A stretch of 64,000 bases of DNA from Promethearchaeota archaeon (GCA_029838195.1 JALGVJ010000014.1:1-64000); one strand, 5' to 3'. Numbered from the stretch's first letter, positions 1-9,664 are shown. The notes: a model not told the origin generated them from the letters alone. Numbers and translations are program-made.

Positions 1-300
1 TACCGGGACACGATTCCCGTGAGCCCGTTCACTTCGCAAGCGTGCGCAGCGTGCTTTCAGCAAGCGGGCACTCTGAGTAGGACGAGGGCGAACGGCATTC
101 CCTACCATGATTTCGAGTGCGATGCGTGCGGTCGCAGCACGTCAAGCGAGCCTCATCTCACGCGGCACTCGAATTCCGCCCGCCTCTCGGCGTTATTACT
201 TCAAGCTCATCTCGAATGCGGTGGCCTCTCGCCGCCGCCGTGATGCATCAATCACCCTCCCGTTTCCTCTAACGACGGGAGGAAAGGACAATTGGTCCAC
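1..300. ncRNA. GC-rich hairpin-dense segment, candidate structured RNA (unidentified, cut by left edge)
   Basis: This block is strikingly GC-rich while everything around it is AT-rich, which in AT-rich archaea usually marks a stable RNA. I can draw many perfect stems: 4-8 with 15-19; 25-30 with 90-95; 42-45 with 68-71 enclosing 52-55 with 59-62; 112-120 with 165-173 (9 bp); 218-225 with 231-238 (8 bp with one G-U); 240-244 with 251-255; 256-263 with 275-282 (8 bp). Open frames across it (for example 19-243) give odd, low-complexity peptides and are not convincing. On the minus strand a TATA-like element (AACTATAAAT, 311-320) lies about 25 bases before the GC-rich block, so a leftward transcript beginning near 288 is possible. 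I do not recognise rRNA, SRP RNA or RNase P signature motifs. The strand and the family are undecided. Confidence 0.45.
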
Positions 301-338
301 ATTTGGCCAAATTTATAGTTAGAGTTCTAAGAAAATGA

Positions 339-938
339 TTAACATCCTTTTTTTCTCTCCCTTTTTTTTTTAATTTTCACGTAAATGTTGAAATATGCAT
401 GAGAGGCCATGAATAAATGAAATAAAAAGCATGGTATTAATCCAAAGCTTAAGAAGAGCCCACCTAAACATGAGCCTAATAAAAAAGAATATCCCATGAA
501 TAAATAAACCAATTTTCTTTCTTTAAATGTTCGAATGAAATGGAGATGATAAAGGGAAAAAATGGTGCTTGAGAGAAAAATGCTTGAAATGGCATCTAGG
601 CACCAAACCAAGATACCAATACAATACAATCTAAAAATTAATTCTTCCATGAGCATTGTTAGGGGAAAAATCCCGTAAACAATGAATTTTTTACGTGAGA
701 GCATTGCATTCACAACAACTTGTTGTTTAGTTTCTTCCAACCAATTATCTTTTAAAAATAGCTTGATTATTCCTTCATTAATTAAAAGGAAAAAACAAGT
801 TCCGAAAAAAAGATAAAGGTATGGCAAGATCGTTAGGGGAATCTTCAAAACATGTTCTTCTTGAAAGCCAAAAAATAGAGGAATTAAAAGACCTAAGGTG
901 ATGAGAAAAAGAATTAAATGTTTCGAGAGAGAATTCAA
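339..938 (-). CDS. CPBP-family intramembrane metalloprotease-like protein
   Basis: This is a 199-residue polytopic membrane protein with about six hydrophobic segments and a basic C-terminal tail. It carries the three motifs of the CPBP (CAAX protease and bacteriocin-processing, Abi) family in order: EExxxR as EELIFR near residue 98, FxxxH as FSLYH near residue 128, and a late HxxxN as HAYFN near residue 180. In this family these residues form the intramembrane metal site. The length is typical of a minimal CPBP protein. Members process prenylated or other membrane peptides, but the substrate cannot be inferred here. It lies downstream of the fucosidase gene on the same strand with a 43 bp gap, though no functional link is obvious. 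The family assignment is fairly secure; the role is unknown. Confidence 0.75.
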   Translation of the reverse strand: MNSLSKHLILFLITLGLLIPLFFGFQEEHVLKIPLTILPYLYLFFGTCFFLLINEGIIKLFLKDNWLEETKQQVVVNAMLSRKKFIVYGIFPLTMLMEELIFRLYCIGILVWCLDAISSIFLSSTIFSLYHLHFIRTFKERKLVYLFMGYSFLLGSCLGGLFLSFGLIPCFLFHLFMASHAYFNIYVKIKKKRERKKGC

Positions 939-981
939 TAAAATCCCTCACTCAATAATGTTATTCACCGTTTAGAGAATA

Positions 982-2361
982 TTATTGAGGTTTTGGTGTT
1001 ATTTTTAATACATGAACCGGTGATTCTGGCAAGTTAGAAGGGAGAAAAATCCTCGTGTGTCCTTGCTCCGCATGCCATTTTAAGAGATTGTCCTGACCAA
1101 GTAGAAGGATTTTAGAACTTTTTTCGAGAACCAAGGACGGTATCGAAAGGGAGGAAATACTAGGAGATGGTAGTTCCATTATAAATAGATATAAATCGTT
1201 TTCCTTACACGTGTATCTAATTTCAATATTTTCATTAGCCTTATCCGAGGGGCGAATCCACGGTCGCGTGCCATAAATCGCCTCTCCGTTAATTTCTAAC
1301 CATTGTCCTAAAGATAATAACACTTTTTTCTGAGCTTCGGGAATGGTACCATCTGCCATTGGACCCACGTTTAATAAAAGATTTCCATTTTTACTCACGA
1401 TATCCACGAACATTCGGATGAGCTCTTCTGATTTTAGATAATCCTCTTCCGATTCAAATTGATTATAGCCAAAAGAATTGCCGATACCCCGTGTCGATTC
1501 CCATTTTTTTTTCTTAATTTTCTTGAAGGTTTTATATTCAGGAGTAATGAAATCCGAATGATCTACTTTTGGAAAATCATCTCCTTTCTCGCGCAGTTGC
1601 TCCCACCTGTCATTTATCACGCCTTCCGGCACCTCATTATAATAATAGCTAAATAATTCAAGCAAATTGTTAGGAGGATATCCTATATCATTCCATAAAA
1701 TGTCGGGTTTATACTCTTCAATGAGCTCTCTCCAATGACTATTTGCATACTCAATATATTCCGGCGTCCTTACCCCATTCTTCAAAAACGTTTTGATATC
1801 TACGATGGGCTGGGGATTAAAGGACCAATCCAATGAACCAGAATAGTAAAATCCCATCTTCATGCCTTTTTTTCTCACGGCTGCTGATAATTCAGCAACA
1901 ATATTTCTGCTCGCATGATAATTTTTCTTTTTTGGATTAGGATGCTTGCTGGGCCACATTAAAAAGCCGTCGTGATGCTTGGTGACTAATACCACGTATT
2001 TAGCTCCTGCTTTCTTAAATAACCCTGCCCATTCGTCTGGGTTCCATTTTTTTATTTCCTCATTAAAGATTTCAACAAAATCATCATAAGTAAAATCTTT
2101 TCCATATTTCTCGAAATGGTATTTTTGAGTTTCTGAGGGAATTCTGAGGGAATTTAAGTACCATTCTGCATAAGGGTTATTCTTGAAATGTTCTTCTATC
2201 CCCCTTTTCATGGATTGAATTAAATCTAATCCCGTCACGGCAAAAGCGGGTACGGAATATAACCCCCAATGAATGAAAATGCCCAGCTTAGCATCATGAA
2301 ACCAAGCTGGAACTTCATGCTTTTTCAAGGATTCTATAGTCGGAGAATATTTCATTTTCAT
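982..2361 (-). CDS. Alpha-L-fucosidase (GH29)
   Basis: This 459-residue enzyme removes terminal alpha-L-fucose from glycans with retention of configuration. The GH29 landmarks are clear: an N-terminal WFHDAKLGIFIHWG block (20-33), VTKHHDGF (126-133), and the nucleophile region KPDILWNDIGYP with Asp225 as the expected nucleophile. A C-terminal NLLLNVGPMADGTIP block is followed by a small beta domain. There is no signal peptide, so it probably acts in the cytoplasm on imported fuco-oligosaccharides. Two starts are possible (MKMKYS or MKYS); the difference is trivial. It shares a strand and neighbourhood with L-fucose isomerase (3001-4812), which supports a fucose-use cluster. GH29 assignment is secure; the natural substrate is not known. 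Confidence 0.9.
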   Translation of the reverse strand: MKMKYSPTIESLKKHEVPAWFHDAKLGIFIHWGLYSVPAFAVTGLDLIQSMKRGIEEHFKNNPYAEWYLNSLRIPSETQKYHFEKYGKDFTYDDFVEIFNEEIKKWNPDEWAGLFKKAGAKYVVLVTKHHDGFLMWPSKHPNPKKKNYHASRNIVAELSAAVRKKGMKMGFYYSGSLDWSFNPQPIVDIKTFLKNGVRTPEYIEYANSHWRELIEEYKPDILWNDIGYPPNNLLELFSYYYNEVPEGVINDRWEQLREKGDDFPKVDHSDFITPEYKTFKKIKKKKWESTRGIGNSFGYNQFESEEDYLKSEELIRMFVDIVSKNGNLLLNVGPMADGTIPEAQKKVLLSLGQWLEINGEAIYGTRPWIRPSDKANENIEIRYTCKENDLYLFIMELPSPSISSLSIPSLVLEKSSKILLLGQDNLLKWHAEQGHTRIFLPSNLPESPVHVLKITPKPQ

Positions 2362-2451
2362 ACCTTCATTTTCAATAATTCTATAATGGAAATTGTATTT
2401 AAGAAAATATAAATATTAATCAAATCGAATAAAAGGTGTAAAATAAAAAAA

Positions 2452-2943
2452 ATGAATGAGAAAAAATTGGAGGGCATGGAATTAAATTTAGGGGATCTCA
2501 AAGTAGATCAGTTAGGGTATGTATACCGGGATATAGAAAAGCAAGCCCGTTTTTTAGAGAGCCAATTTCACCTCCCTAAATTCGCTTTTTTTGATAACAT
2601 TGACACGCCATTTAAATACAGGGGAAAAGATACGGTTATTTCCACTAAAATTGGGTTAAGTCGCATTTTCAGCACGCAAATTGAATTAATTCAATTAATT
2701 AAAGGGGAATGCATTTTTAAAGAATTTTTAGATGCCGGAAAAGAAGGGCTCCATCATTTTGGAATATTCGTGGATGATTTGGATTCTTATGTGAAAAAAT
2801 TTACAGATTTAGGATATGAAATTGTCCATCAAGGACAAACATGGCGTCAAAAAGTAACCTATTTTGATACCATGAAACCCTTCGGAATTTTAATCGAATT
2901 TCAAGAAACAATTACAAGAAAGAAAAAAAAACAAATAGAATAA
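2452..2943 (+). CDS. VOC/glyoxalase-fold protein
   Basis: This 163-residue single-domain protein has the paired beta-alpha-beta-beta-beta pattern of the vicinal oxygen chelate superfamily. Likely metal-site positions are the Gln of QLGYVY near residue 20, the His of LHHFGIFVDDLD near residue 101, and the Glu of ILIEFQE near the C-terminus. The HHFGI..D and FGILIEF motifs resemble methylmalonyl-CoA epimerases and glyoxalases, but the first ligand is Gln rather than the usual His, so the reaction is open. The start was taken at the first ATG, preceded by AGGTG; a second ATG at 2476 sits too close to a GGAGGG to be preferred. It is divergent from the fucosidase gene and convergent with fucose isomerase. 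Confidence 0.7.
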   Translation: MNEKKLEGMELNLGDLKVDQLGYVYRDIEKQARFLESQFHLPKFAFFDNIDTPFKYRGKDTVISTKIGLSRIFSTQIELIQLIKGECIFKEFLDAGKEGLHHFGIFVDDLDSYVKKFTDLGYEIVHQGQTWRQKVTYFDTMKPFGILIEFQETITRKKKKQIE

Positions 2944-2951
2944 GGCAATAT

Positions 2952-2997
2952 AATATTGAAATTTTCTTATGAATCTCAATATTGTTTTTTATTTTTT
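2952..2997 (+). terminator. Hairpin plus T-tract between convergent genes
   Basis: A perfect 8 bp inverted repeat (2952-2959 AATATTGA with 2976-2983 TCAATATT) is followed by two runs of six T. It sits just after the VOC stop codon and just before the stop of the convergent fucose isomerase gene. Archaea can terminate on T-tracts alone, so the hairpin may be incidental. Confidence 0.45.
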
Positions 2998-3000
2998 AAT

Positions 3001-4812
3001 TTATATCCCTCTATTCGTTCCATAAAGAGGCCCATAAATACGACAAGCCCGAAAATCTGCTCCTTCTAAATCCATGGTTCCAAATGAGGACCAAGCACTA
3101 GGTCTAAAAATCTTTTCTTCGGAAACATTGTGCATGTTCACGGGCATTCTTAATATGGAAGCCAACGTGATAAAATCGGCTCCCACGTGTCCATAGCAAA
3201 CTGCGGCATGATTTGCACCCCAATTGTTCATTACATCATAGACACTTTTAAATGCGCCTTCTCCCGTTAAACGAGGTACAAACCACGTGGTCGGCCAAGT
3301 ATTGTTGGTCCGATCATCTAAAATCGCATGAATTTCAGGGTCTAAATCAACAGTCCATCCTTCTGCTAATTGCAAAACTAATCCTAACCCCTTCACGATG
3401 TTTATCCTCGACATGGTCACGGGCATGCCCCCTCGGGTAAGAAAATTGGAAGAAAATCCACCGCCTGGGAAATATTCCCTAATTACCGGACACCACCTCG
3501 TGGCGGATAAACATTTTTTCACTTCTTCTTCTGTTATTTCCCAGAATGGTTTTAGAGCAGGTTTTCCATCTTGCTCTTGCTGTCCTGTTCCATCCAGGGT
3601 TGCGGAACCAGAATTAATGAGATGAATAATGCCGTTTTTTGTGATTCCCGTTAATTCTTTTCCCGTGACTCTTTTGACCGCCTCAGGACTCCAATATGTC
3701 CTTACATCTGCGAAAATTTGAGAGGTTTGAGTCAGTAAATGACCAAAAAGCATCGCCATGGCATTTAAAGAATCATTTTCCGTTGCGAAAATGAAAGATT
3801 GCCGAATACCATTCCAATCAAATGAAGAATTCAATATTGATTCCATGAAATCTCCATTTGGCATGAAATCAGTCCAATTTCTTTGCCCTTGAAAGCCTGC
3901 GGCGATGGCATCATGCCCTAAAGACTCCTCTCCAAATCCCAATTCCTTCAACTTAGGATTTCCGATCATTAAATCCCTACAAATCATGGTCATTTTAATG
4001 ACGATTTCCCATTCAGCATCCTTTTCAGCCCGAGTTTTTTGCTTTTCTGGAGGATTTACATCCATGCCTTCTTTACAATACCGTTTTACCCAATTTAGGG
4101 CTTTTTCAAATTCTTCTCGGTCGAAAATGTTCTCTTTTAACCGTCTCGAAATTTCTGACATGTCCACGTATTCGGTTCTCATGCCTAAATAATTCTGAAA
4201 ATAGTCATCTTTCAAAATTGATCCGGCAATTCCCATAGAAACGCTACCAATGGATAGATATGACTTTCCTCTCATCCAAGCCACGGCTAATCCCGCTCTC
4301 GCAAACTTTAATAATTTATCTTTTACATCTTCTGGAATAGTAGTATCCGAAGCATCTTGTACGTCCTTTCCATATATACCAAAAGCAGGAAGCCCTTTTT
4401 GATCGTGGGCAGCTAAAACTGCGGCTAAAAACACGGCTCCCGGACGTTCAGTCCCATTGAATCCCCAAATGGCCTTAGGCATGTAAGGATTAACATCCAT
4501 AACCTCACTGCTATAACACCAACAAGGCGTCACGGTAATGGAAAGCCCCACTTTTTCCCTCTCAAATTTTTCAGCACATTCAGCAGCTTGCGCAACACCT
4601 CCTATAGTGGTATCGGCAATCACGCATTCCACTCTACTACCATTAGGATGCCTCAAGTTATTAGATAAAAAATCAGCACAAGCACCTGCTAACTTCATGG
4701 TCTGCTCTTCCAAGGATTCTCTAACCCCTTTCTCTCGTCCGTCAATGGTTGGACGAATGCCTATTTTGGGAAGAGATCCTTTAAGCCTTCTTACTCCCAC
4801 GTGTCGTTCCAT
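3001..4812 (-). CDS. fucI: L-fucose isomerase
   Basis: This 603-residue protein matches the FucI family in length (E. coli FucI has about 590) and in order of blocks: an N-terminal substrate-handling domain (about 15-165), a central domain, and a C-terminal metal-binding domain. The expected Mn2+/catalytic residues are visible as Glu345 in FATENDSL, Asp369 in FADVRTYW and His535 in [16 protein letters not shown]. The reaction is L-fucose to L-fuculose (also D-arabinose to D-ribulose). No fuculokinase or fuculose-1-phosphate aldolase is visible in this window, so the downstream steps lie elsewhere or follow a non-phosphorylated route. It is probably part of a fucose module with the GH29 gene and the FAD/Fe-S oxidoreductase pair that diverges from it. 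Confidence 0.92.
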   Translation of the reverse strand: MERHVGVRRLKGSLPKIGIRPTIDGREKGVRESLEEQTMKLAGACADFLSNNLRHPNGSRVECVIADTTIGGVAQAAECAEKFEREKVGLSITVTPCWCYSSEVMDVNPYMPKAIWGFNGTERPGAVFLAAVLAAHDQKGLPAFGIYGKDVQDASDTTIPEDVKDKLLKFARAGLAVAWMRGKSYLSIGSVSMGIAGSILKDDYFQNYLGMRTEYVDMSEISRRLKENIFDREEFEKALNWVKRYCKEGMDVNPPEKQKTRAEKDAEWEIVIKMTMICRDLMIGNPKLKELGFGEESLGHDAIAAGFQGQRNWTDFMPNGDFMESILNSSFDWNGIRQSFIFATENDSLNAMAMLFGHLLTQTSQIFADVRTYWSPEAVKRVTGKELTGITKNGIIHLINSGSATLDGTGQQEQDGKPALKPFWEITEEEVKKCLSATRWCPVIREYFPGGGFSSNFLTRGGMPVTMSRINIVKGLGLVLQLAEGWTVDLDPEIHAILDDRTNNTWPTTWFVPRLTGEGAFKSVYDVMNNWGANHAAVCYGHVGADFITLASILRMPVNMHNVSEEKIFRPSAWSSFGTMDLEGADFRACRIYGPLYGTNRGI

Positions 4813-4992
4813 AAGGTCCCACCTTTTTGAGAAAATTCATACTTGATTTAATTTGTTCCATTTCTTGCCTTATTTCATGATCCCTTTAGTTAAAATATTT
4901 CACTTTCATAAATAAAAGATAAGATTTATTATTTGAAATCCTACTATTTATTATTATATTTATTATTATATTTGAGTAAGAGGTTAATTATA

Positions 4993-6513
4993 ATGTCAGA
5001 AGTATATAAAAAACTCGAAAAAATCGTGACGGAAAAATTTATCTCCAATAATCTCATTGTACGGCATGCTTACTCCAGAAATGTCGATCCCGTGCTTCAA
5101 GGTGTTCCCGATATTGTAATTAGACCTAAAAACGCTGAAGAAATATCTGAAATCCTTAAAATCGCCAATGAAGAAAATGTTCCCGTGATTCCAAGGGGCG
5201 GGGGCGATTGTGAATTTGGCGGAAGCAAGCCCGTGGAAGATGGAGGGATCGTGCTTGATATGAAACGCATGAATAATATCATTCACTTAGACGAGGATAA
5301 TTTAACAGTTACCGTAGAAGCAGGAATCTCTTGGGGTAAATTAAATGAATATTTGTGTCATTATGGTCTGTACACGGGTTGCATGGGCCCTGGTTCGGGC
5401 ATGACAGCATCCGTAGGAGGCGGCATATCCCACCATTCTGTTGGAGGAGGTGGTTGTGCAAAATACGGTTCTTGTACTAATCAATTAGTGGGACTCCAAG
5501 TAGTACTTCCCACGGGAGAGATAATTGAGACGGGCTCTAAAGCGAATAAATACACTAAACAGCATTTCAATAGATGTGGAAACGGTCCCGATTTGAATGG
5601 ATTGTTTTGCGGAGATAACGGAATTCTTGGCGTGAAAACCCAAGTTACCTTGCAAGTATTCCCGAGACCTCAATACGCAGATTATAAAACCTTTTTATTG
5701 CCCAGAAAAGATAGGGCGGTATCTTCCAAGATTTTCTCAGAAGTAAGACGTGCAGGCATTGATGTTTATGATTTAATGTATATTTATGATATAATAGTGA
5801 AGATTGGATGTCAACAAGGCATGTTTCCCCTTTGGGATCACATAAAGAAGAAAAGAGCCATTATGTTTTACACTGTTGAGGCGAATTCAGAGGGAGAGTT
5901 AAAGGAAAAAGTGAAACAATTGGATCAAATTTTCCTAAATAATAAATGTGAGTCATTAGGGCCGGAAATCTCGGATGGAAATATCGCCAAGTGGCATTAT
6001 GTTGAACAAGGGCATTGGCAATTTTATCATAATCTCTGGGGTATGGTACCGGCCTTAGAGCCTTGTACAGCAGAATGTTTCACTCCAATTAACATGTATC
6101 CTAAGATTTTAGATGATATTGATCAATGGGACATGGAACATAACGATGACATGCAAGTATTTACAAATATAACAGGACAGCGGCCGATTTCGGGATCTGG
6201 GCCCATTTTATTAATTGATGGGTGCAATGTAGAATTGACATGCGGGTTTACGACATTTGGAAGCTATTATAACGGGGAGATCCATGAAAATTTCGAGGAA
6301 CTCAATTTAAGGCTGTGGAAATCATTTTTAGAGCGAGTGACGAAATGGGGCGTGGAATGGTACATGATGGGCGAGTTTGCGAGCCGATTGATGGTAGATC
6401 TTGAAGCTTATTTACCAGAATATTATAAGCTCTTGGCTACAGTGAAGAATGCTCTCGATCCAAAAAATATCTTAAGTACAGGAAAATTTAATTTTTGGGG
6501 AGGGAAAAGGTAA
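4993..6513 (+). CDS. FAD-linked oxidoreductase, GlcD / vanillyl-alcohol-oxidase type
   Basis: This flavoprotein has about 506 residues from the chosen start. It has an N-terminal PCMH-type FAD-binding domain (PDIVIRPKNAEEISEIL, VPVIPRGGGD, GPGSGMTASVGGGISHHSVGG, GDNGILGVKTQVTLQVFPRP) and a C-terminal FAD-oxidase domain ending LDPKNILSTGKFNFW. Such proteins oxidise 2-hydroxy acids, aldehydes or phenols. The frame is open upstream to 4933, but that extension is a low-complexity Tyr/Leu stretch in AT-rich DNA; the ATG at 4993 begins a normal N-terminus (MSEVYKK) and has AAGAGG upstream. The stop codon is followed immediately by the Fe-S partner gene. Next to fucose genes, oxidation of L-lactaldehyde or L-lactate formed from fucose is an attractive guess, not proven. 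Confidence 0.85.
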   Translation: MSEVYKKLEKIVTEKFISNNLIVRHAYSRNVDPVLQGVPDIVIRPKNAEEISEILKIANEENVPVIPRGGGDCEFGGSKPVEDGGIVLDMKRMNNIIHLDEDNLTVTVEAGISWGKLNEYLCHYGLYTGCMGPGSGMTASVGGGISHHSVGGGGCAKYGSCTNQLVGLQVVLPTGEIIETGSKANKYTKQHFNRCGNGPDLNGLFCGDNGILGVKTQVTLQVFPRPQYADYKTFLLPRKDRAVSSKIFSEVRRAGIDVYDLMYIYDIIVKIGCQQGMFPLWDHIKKKRAIMFYTVEANSEGELKEKVKQLDQIFLNNKCESLGPEISDGNIAKWHYVEQGHWQFYHNLWGMVPALEPCTAECFTPINMYPKILDDIDQWDMEHNDDMQVFTNITGQRPISGSGPILLIDGCNVELTCGFTTFGSYYNGEIHENFEELNLRLWKSFLERVTKWGVEWYMMGEFASRLMVDLEAYLPEYYKLLATVKNALDPKNILSTGKFNFWGGKR

Positions 6514-7749
6514 ATGACGGAATTAAAACACTTGAAAAAAGAATGGGAAGGAATCATGAGCTGCATGGGCTGTGGAGATTGCGGATATTCAATAAGACCG
6601 GCGGTGGGAAGATATCTAACATGTGCGGTGAAAGAAGCAAAAGGAGAAGAGGGTTTTGAAATTTATTTTTCGCGCGGGAGAATGAACGTACTAAAAAGTG
6701 TATTGGAAGGCAAGCTTCCGTTGAGCAAGGAATTAGCGGAATTCGTATATCAATGCACGGAATGCGCAAATTGTTCGGAAGTATGTCACATGACGCACAA
6801 TGATTTAATCGTGTTAAATACTTCCAAGTGGATTGACCATTATAAAGTATGGGATGCTTTAAGGCGGGATTTAGTTGAAGCAGGAGTTGCTCCTTTAGAA
6901 AGGCATGCCGACCTCATTCGATACATGAAAGATGATTCCATGAAGAATCCTTATGGTGAGCAGAGAGAGAAAAAATACGAATGGGCCGAAGAATTTTCTA
7001 TTTTTAAAGATAAGGGTGAATTTGTATTTTTTGCCGGGTGTACCATGCCCTTACGGCAACAAGAAACTTTGAAAAATATGATGAAGATTTTAAAAGCTGG
7101 TGGAATAGATATCGCTCATTCCAAGGATGAATGGTGTTGTGGTTCTATTGGATTGAGAATTGGAGATTATGATTCGGTTTCTCATCTCATTCAGCATAAT
7201 ATCGATTTATTCAAAAAAATGGGAGCAAAAACCGTCTTCACGGCATGTGCGGGCTGTTACCGCACGTTAAAGAGAGATTATTCCGAAATATTGGGTATTG
7301 ATTTGCCTTTTGAAGTTAAGCATATCACTGAAATATTAATAGATATGTTAAAAAAGAATAAAATTCCTTTTAAACAAGCGGAAGGAGAGAGTAAGCTTGT
7401 TACATATCACGATCCATGTCATTTAGGACGACACATGGATTTATACGAGATTCCAAGAGAAGTCATTTCAAAGATACCTGGCGTGGAATTAATAGAAATG
7501 AGGAGAAACAGAAAACATGCGTGGTGTTGCGGAGCGGGAGGGGGTGTGAAGAGTCAATATCCCGATTTGGCTAAAGAGATTTCGAAAGAGCGGATCAAGG
7601 AAGCCGTGGAGGCGGGAGCAGACATTCTCACCACGAGCTGTCCCTTTTGTATTGGAAATTTTCGGGATGCTTATGATGAATTGGAAGAGGAAATTAAAAA
7701 CAAGATCGAAGTGATCGATCTAATTGATTTGATCGCGTCTAAATTATGA
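6514..7749 (+). CDS. Fe-S oxidoreductase with CCG domains (GlcF/HdrD-like)
   Basis: This 411-residue protein has two N-terminal Fe-S motifs followed by two cysteine-rich CCG domains. The second N-terminal motif is normal (Cys82, Cys85, Cys88, Cys92). The first is unusual: Cys17, Cys20 and Cys23 are followed by the next Cys only at 37. The CCG signatures are DEWCCGS with TACAGCYRTL, and AWCCGAGGG with TSCPFCIGNF. Members pass electrons from a flavoprotein to heterodisulfide, quinone or another Fe-S carrier. It abuts the FAD subunit with no gap, so the two very likely form one soluble dehydrogenase complex. No membrane anchor is visible. The physiological acceptor cannot be read from sequence. 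Confidence 0.85.
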   Translation: MTELKHLKKEWEGIMSCMGCGDCGYSIRPAVGRYLTCAVKEAKGEEGFEIYFSRGRMNVLKSVLEGKLPLSKELAEFVYQCTECANCSEVCHMTHNDLIVLNTSKWIDHYKVWDALRRDLVEAGVAPLERHADLIRYMKDDSMKNPYGEQREKKYEWAEEFSIFKDKGEFVFFAGCTMPLRQQETLKNMMKILKAGGIDIAHSKDEWCCGSIGLRIGDYDSVSHLIQHNIDLFKKMGAKTVFTACAGCYRTLKRDYSEILGIDLPFEVKHITEILIDMLKKNKIPFKQAEGESKLVTYHDPCHLGRHMDLYEIPREVISKIPGVELIEMRRNRKHAWCCGAGGGVKSQYPDLAKEISKERIKEAVEAGADILTTSCPFCIGNFRDAYDELEEEIKNKIEVIDLIDLIASKL

Positions 7750-7840
7750 GGGAACATGGAAAAAACCCAATAGAAATAAAAAAATTCAATTATTTTTTTT
7801 CTAAATTTAAAAGAGTATTTGGTTTAAAAGATTAAACATT

Positions 7841-7864
7841 AAACTTTCTTTGAGGAAAGTTTTT
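7841..7864 (+). terminator. Stem-loop in intergenic region
   Basis: A perfect 8 bp stem (7841-7848 AAACTTTC with 7855-7862 GAAAGTTT) with a 6-base loop ends in T. It lies about 90 bases after the Fe-S subunit stop. It may end the FAD/Fe-S transcript. It could also be a structured leader for the histidine kinase gene that starts at 8027. The remaining 7750-8026 interval is AT-rich and shows nothing else. Confidence 0.35.
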
Positions 7865-8026
7865 AACAAAAATCGATTAATTATTCTATAAAACCAAATA
7901 TACAATTCATTATCAAGGTATAAGGTCATGTCGATTTCATACATAATTTTTCTTTAGAATTAAAATAAAAATGGAAAAAAGTTCACGATTGAGAATAATC
8001 GTAAAAATCAAGAGATAAATGAAAAA

Positions 8027-9664
8027 ATGGATTTATTAGAACAACAGCAATTAAAACAAAAAATTAAGGAATTAAATTGCCTATATAATCTTTCGACTGC
8101 AATTTCTGAAAAAGGCTTGACGATAGAAGAGATTATTAATCGAACCATTACTATAATTCCTACTGCGTGCTTAGAACCGAATTTGGTTTCCGTACGAATT
8201 TCGTGGAATGGTGATAGTTTTCAATCCAAAAATTTTAGGGAAACTAAATGGCGAATGGAAAGTTTAACGATGATTGAAAAAAAAGAATTAAGAATTGAAT
8301 TGTTTCATGAAGAGCAGCGATTATACTTGCCAGAAGAGCAATCTTTCTTGAATGAAATTTCTCAACGGTTAAAAATGAGCATTGAAAATCGGCTTGTCGT
8401 AGAGAATTTAGAAAATACATTAGAAAGGAGCAAGAGACATGAAATTGAGATGAATTCATTACTAGAAGCAACAAAATTCATTTTTAAATATTCACGATTT
8501 AATGACGCCGCACGGGCCATATTTGATTCCTGTAAAAAATTAATTGGAGCAGCTTCCGGCTATGTAGCATTGTTGTCCGAAGATGGCAAGCAAAATGAAC
8601 TCTTATTTTTAGATTCAGGGGGCTTAGAATGCACTGTTGACCCAACACTTCCGATGCCGATCCGAGGATTGAGAGCAGAAGCTTATAAAACGGCAAAAGC
8701 GGTTTATCATAATGATTTCATGAATAGCAAGTGGCAGCATTTAATACCTGAGGGACATGTGATTCTAAATAATGTCTTGTTTGCCCCATTGAACCTGGAA
8801 GGCAAAACCATTGGAATTATGGGTCTTGCAAACAAAAAAGGGGGTTTTACAGTAAAAGATCTCCAATTAGCTTCAGCTTTTTCAGAATTAGCCGCCATAT
8901 CTCTCTATAATAGTAAGATTTTAGAATCTTTAAAACAATCGGAAAAGAATTATTATCAAGCGTACAATAAATCTGAACTATTGAAAAATATTTTCATGCA
9001 CGACATGAATAACATCATTCAAAATATTAAATCTTCCATGGAATTAATAGAGTATTTCGGCAAGAATGAAAAATTAGGAAAAGAGATAAAAAAATATCTT
9101 GAAATCATTGATGATCAAATAAATCGAGGAATGAAACTCGTTACAAACATCCGTAAAATATCATTATTAGAAGATAGAAAACAGGAACTCTATTTAATTA
9201 ATTTGAACGGGATTTTGGAAAAGACAATTGATTACGTGAAAAATTCCTACGTGGAACAGCAAGTTTTCATTGAAGTACGGAAAAAAGAATTAGATTGTCC
9301 GAAAGTTTTAGCTAATGAATTATTATCAGATGTATTCGAGAATCTTTTGATTAATGCTATCAAATATAATGAAAATACAAGAAAAGAGATCATTATTAAC
9401 ATTGAAAGAAAAAAGGAAAAAAACCAATCATGGGTCATTGTTGAAATTATTGATAATGGTATGGGAATTCCCGATGAAATAAAAGCGATTCTATTTAAAG
9501 AAGAGGTAAAAAGAGGTTATCATAGAAAAGGATTGGGATTAGGATTGATATTAGTTAAAAAAATTATAGATTCTTATAACGGTAAAATATGGATAGAAGA
9601 TAGATTTCGTGGTGATCATTCGAAAGGAAGTAAATTCGTTCTAATGTTAAATTCCTACGATTAA
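8027..9664 (+). CDS. Cytosolic GAF-domain sensor histidine kinase
   Basis: This 545-residue protein has no membrane segments. The N-terminal region (about 10-125) looks like the small GAF-like input domain often found at the start of archaeal kinases. A second GAF domain follows (about 145-300). Next come a HisKA-type dimerisation helix with the phospho-accepting His325 (FMHDMNNIIQ) and an HATPase domain with an N box near 438-448 (ENLLINAIKYN), a G1 box DNGMGIP (486-492) and a G2 box GLGLGL (512-517). It should autophosphorylate in response to a small ligand or redox cue in the cytoplasm. No response regulator is adjacent; the nearest REC domains are at 47.4-49.5 kb. Phosphotransfer partners are unknown. 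Confidence 0.88.
   Translation: MDLLEQQQLKQKIKELNCLYNLSTAISEKGLTIEEIINRTITIIPTACLEPNLVSVRISWNGDSFQSKNFRETKWRMESLTMIEKKELRIELFHEEQRLYLPEEQSFLNEISQRLKMSIENRLVVENLENTLERSKRHEIEMNSLLEATKFIFKYSRFNDAARAIFDSCKKLIGAASGYVALLSEDGKQNELLFLDSGGLECTVDPTLPMPIRGLRAEAYKTAKAVYHNDFMNSKWQHLIPEGHVILNNVLFAPLNLEGKTIGIMGLANKKGGFTVKDLQLASAFSELAAISLYNSKILESLKQSEKNYYQAYNKSELLKNIFMHDMNNIIQNIKSSMELIEYFGKNEKLGKEIKKYLEIIDDQINRGMKLVTNIRKISLLEDRKQELYLINLNGILEKTIDYVKNSYVEQQVFIEVRKKELDCPKVLANELLSDVFENLLINAIKYNENTRKEIIINIERKKEKNQSWVIVEIIDNGMGIPDEIKAILFKEEVKRGYHRKGLGLGLILVKKIIDSYNGKIWIEDRFRGDHSKGSKFVLMLNSYD

Noticed and set aside
19..322. Two overlapping open frames of 71-74 codons at the left edge
   Set aside because: They lie inside the hairpin-dense GC-rich segment, have biased composition, and resemble no family; the zinc-finger-like CDAC...H spacing looks accidental.
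4933..4992. Upstream extension of the FAD oxidoreductase (apparent leader rich in Tyr/Leu)
   Set aside because: Encoded by low-complexity TTAT repeats just before a good start and ribosome-binding site; not a credible signal peptide.
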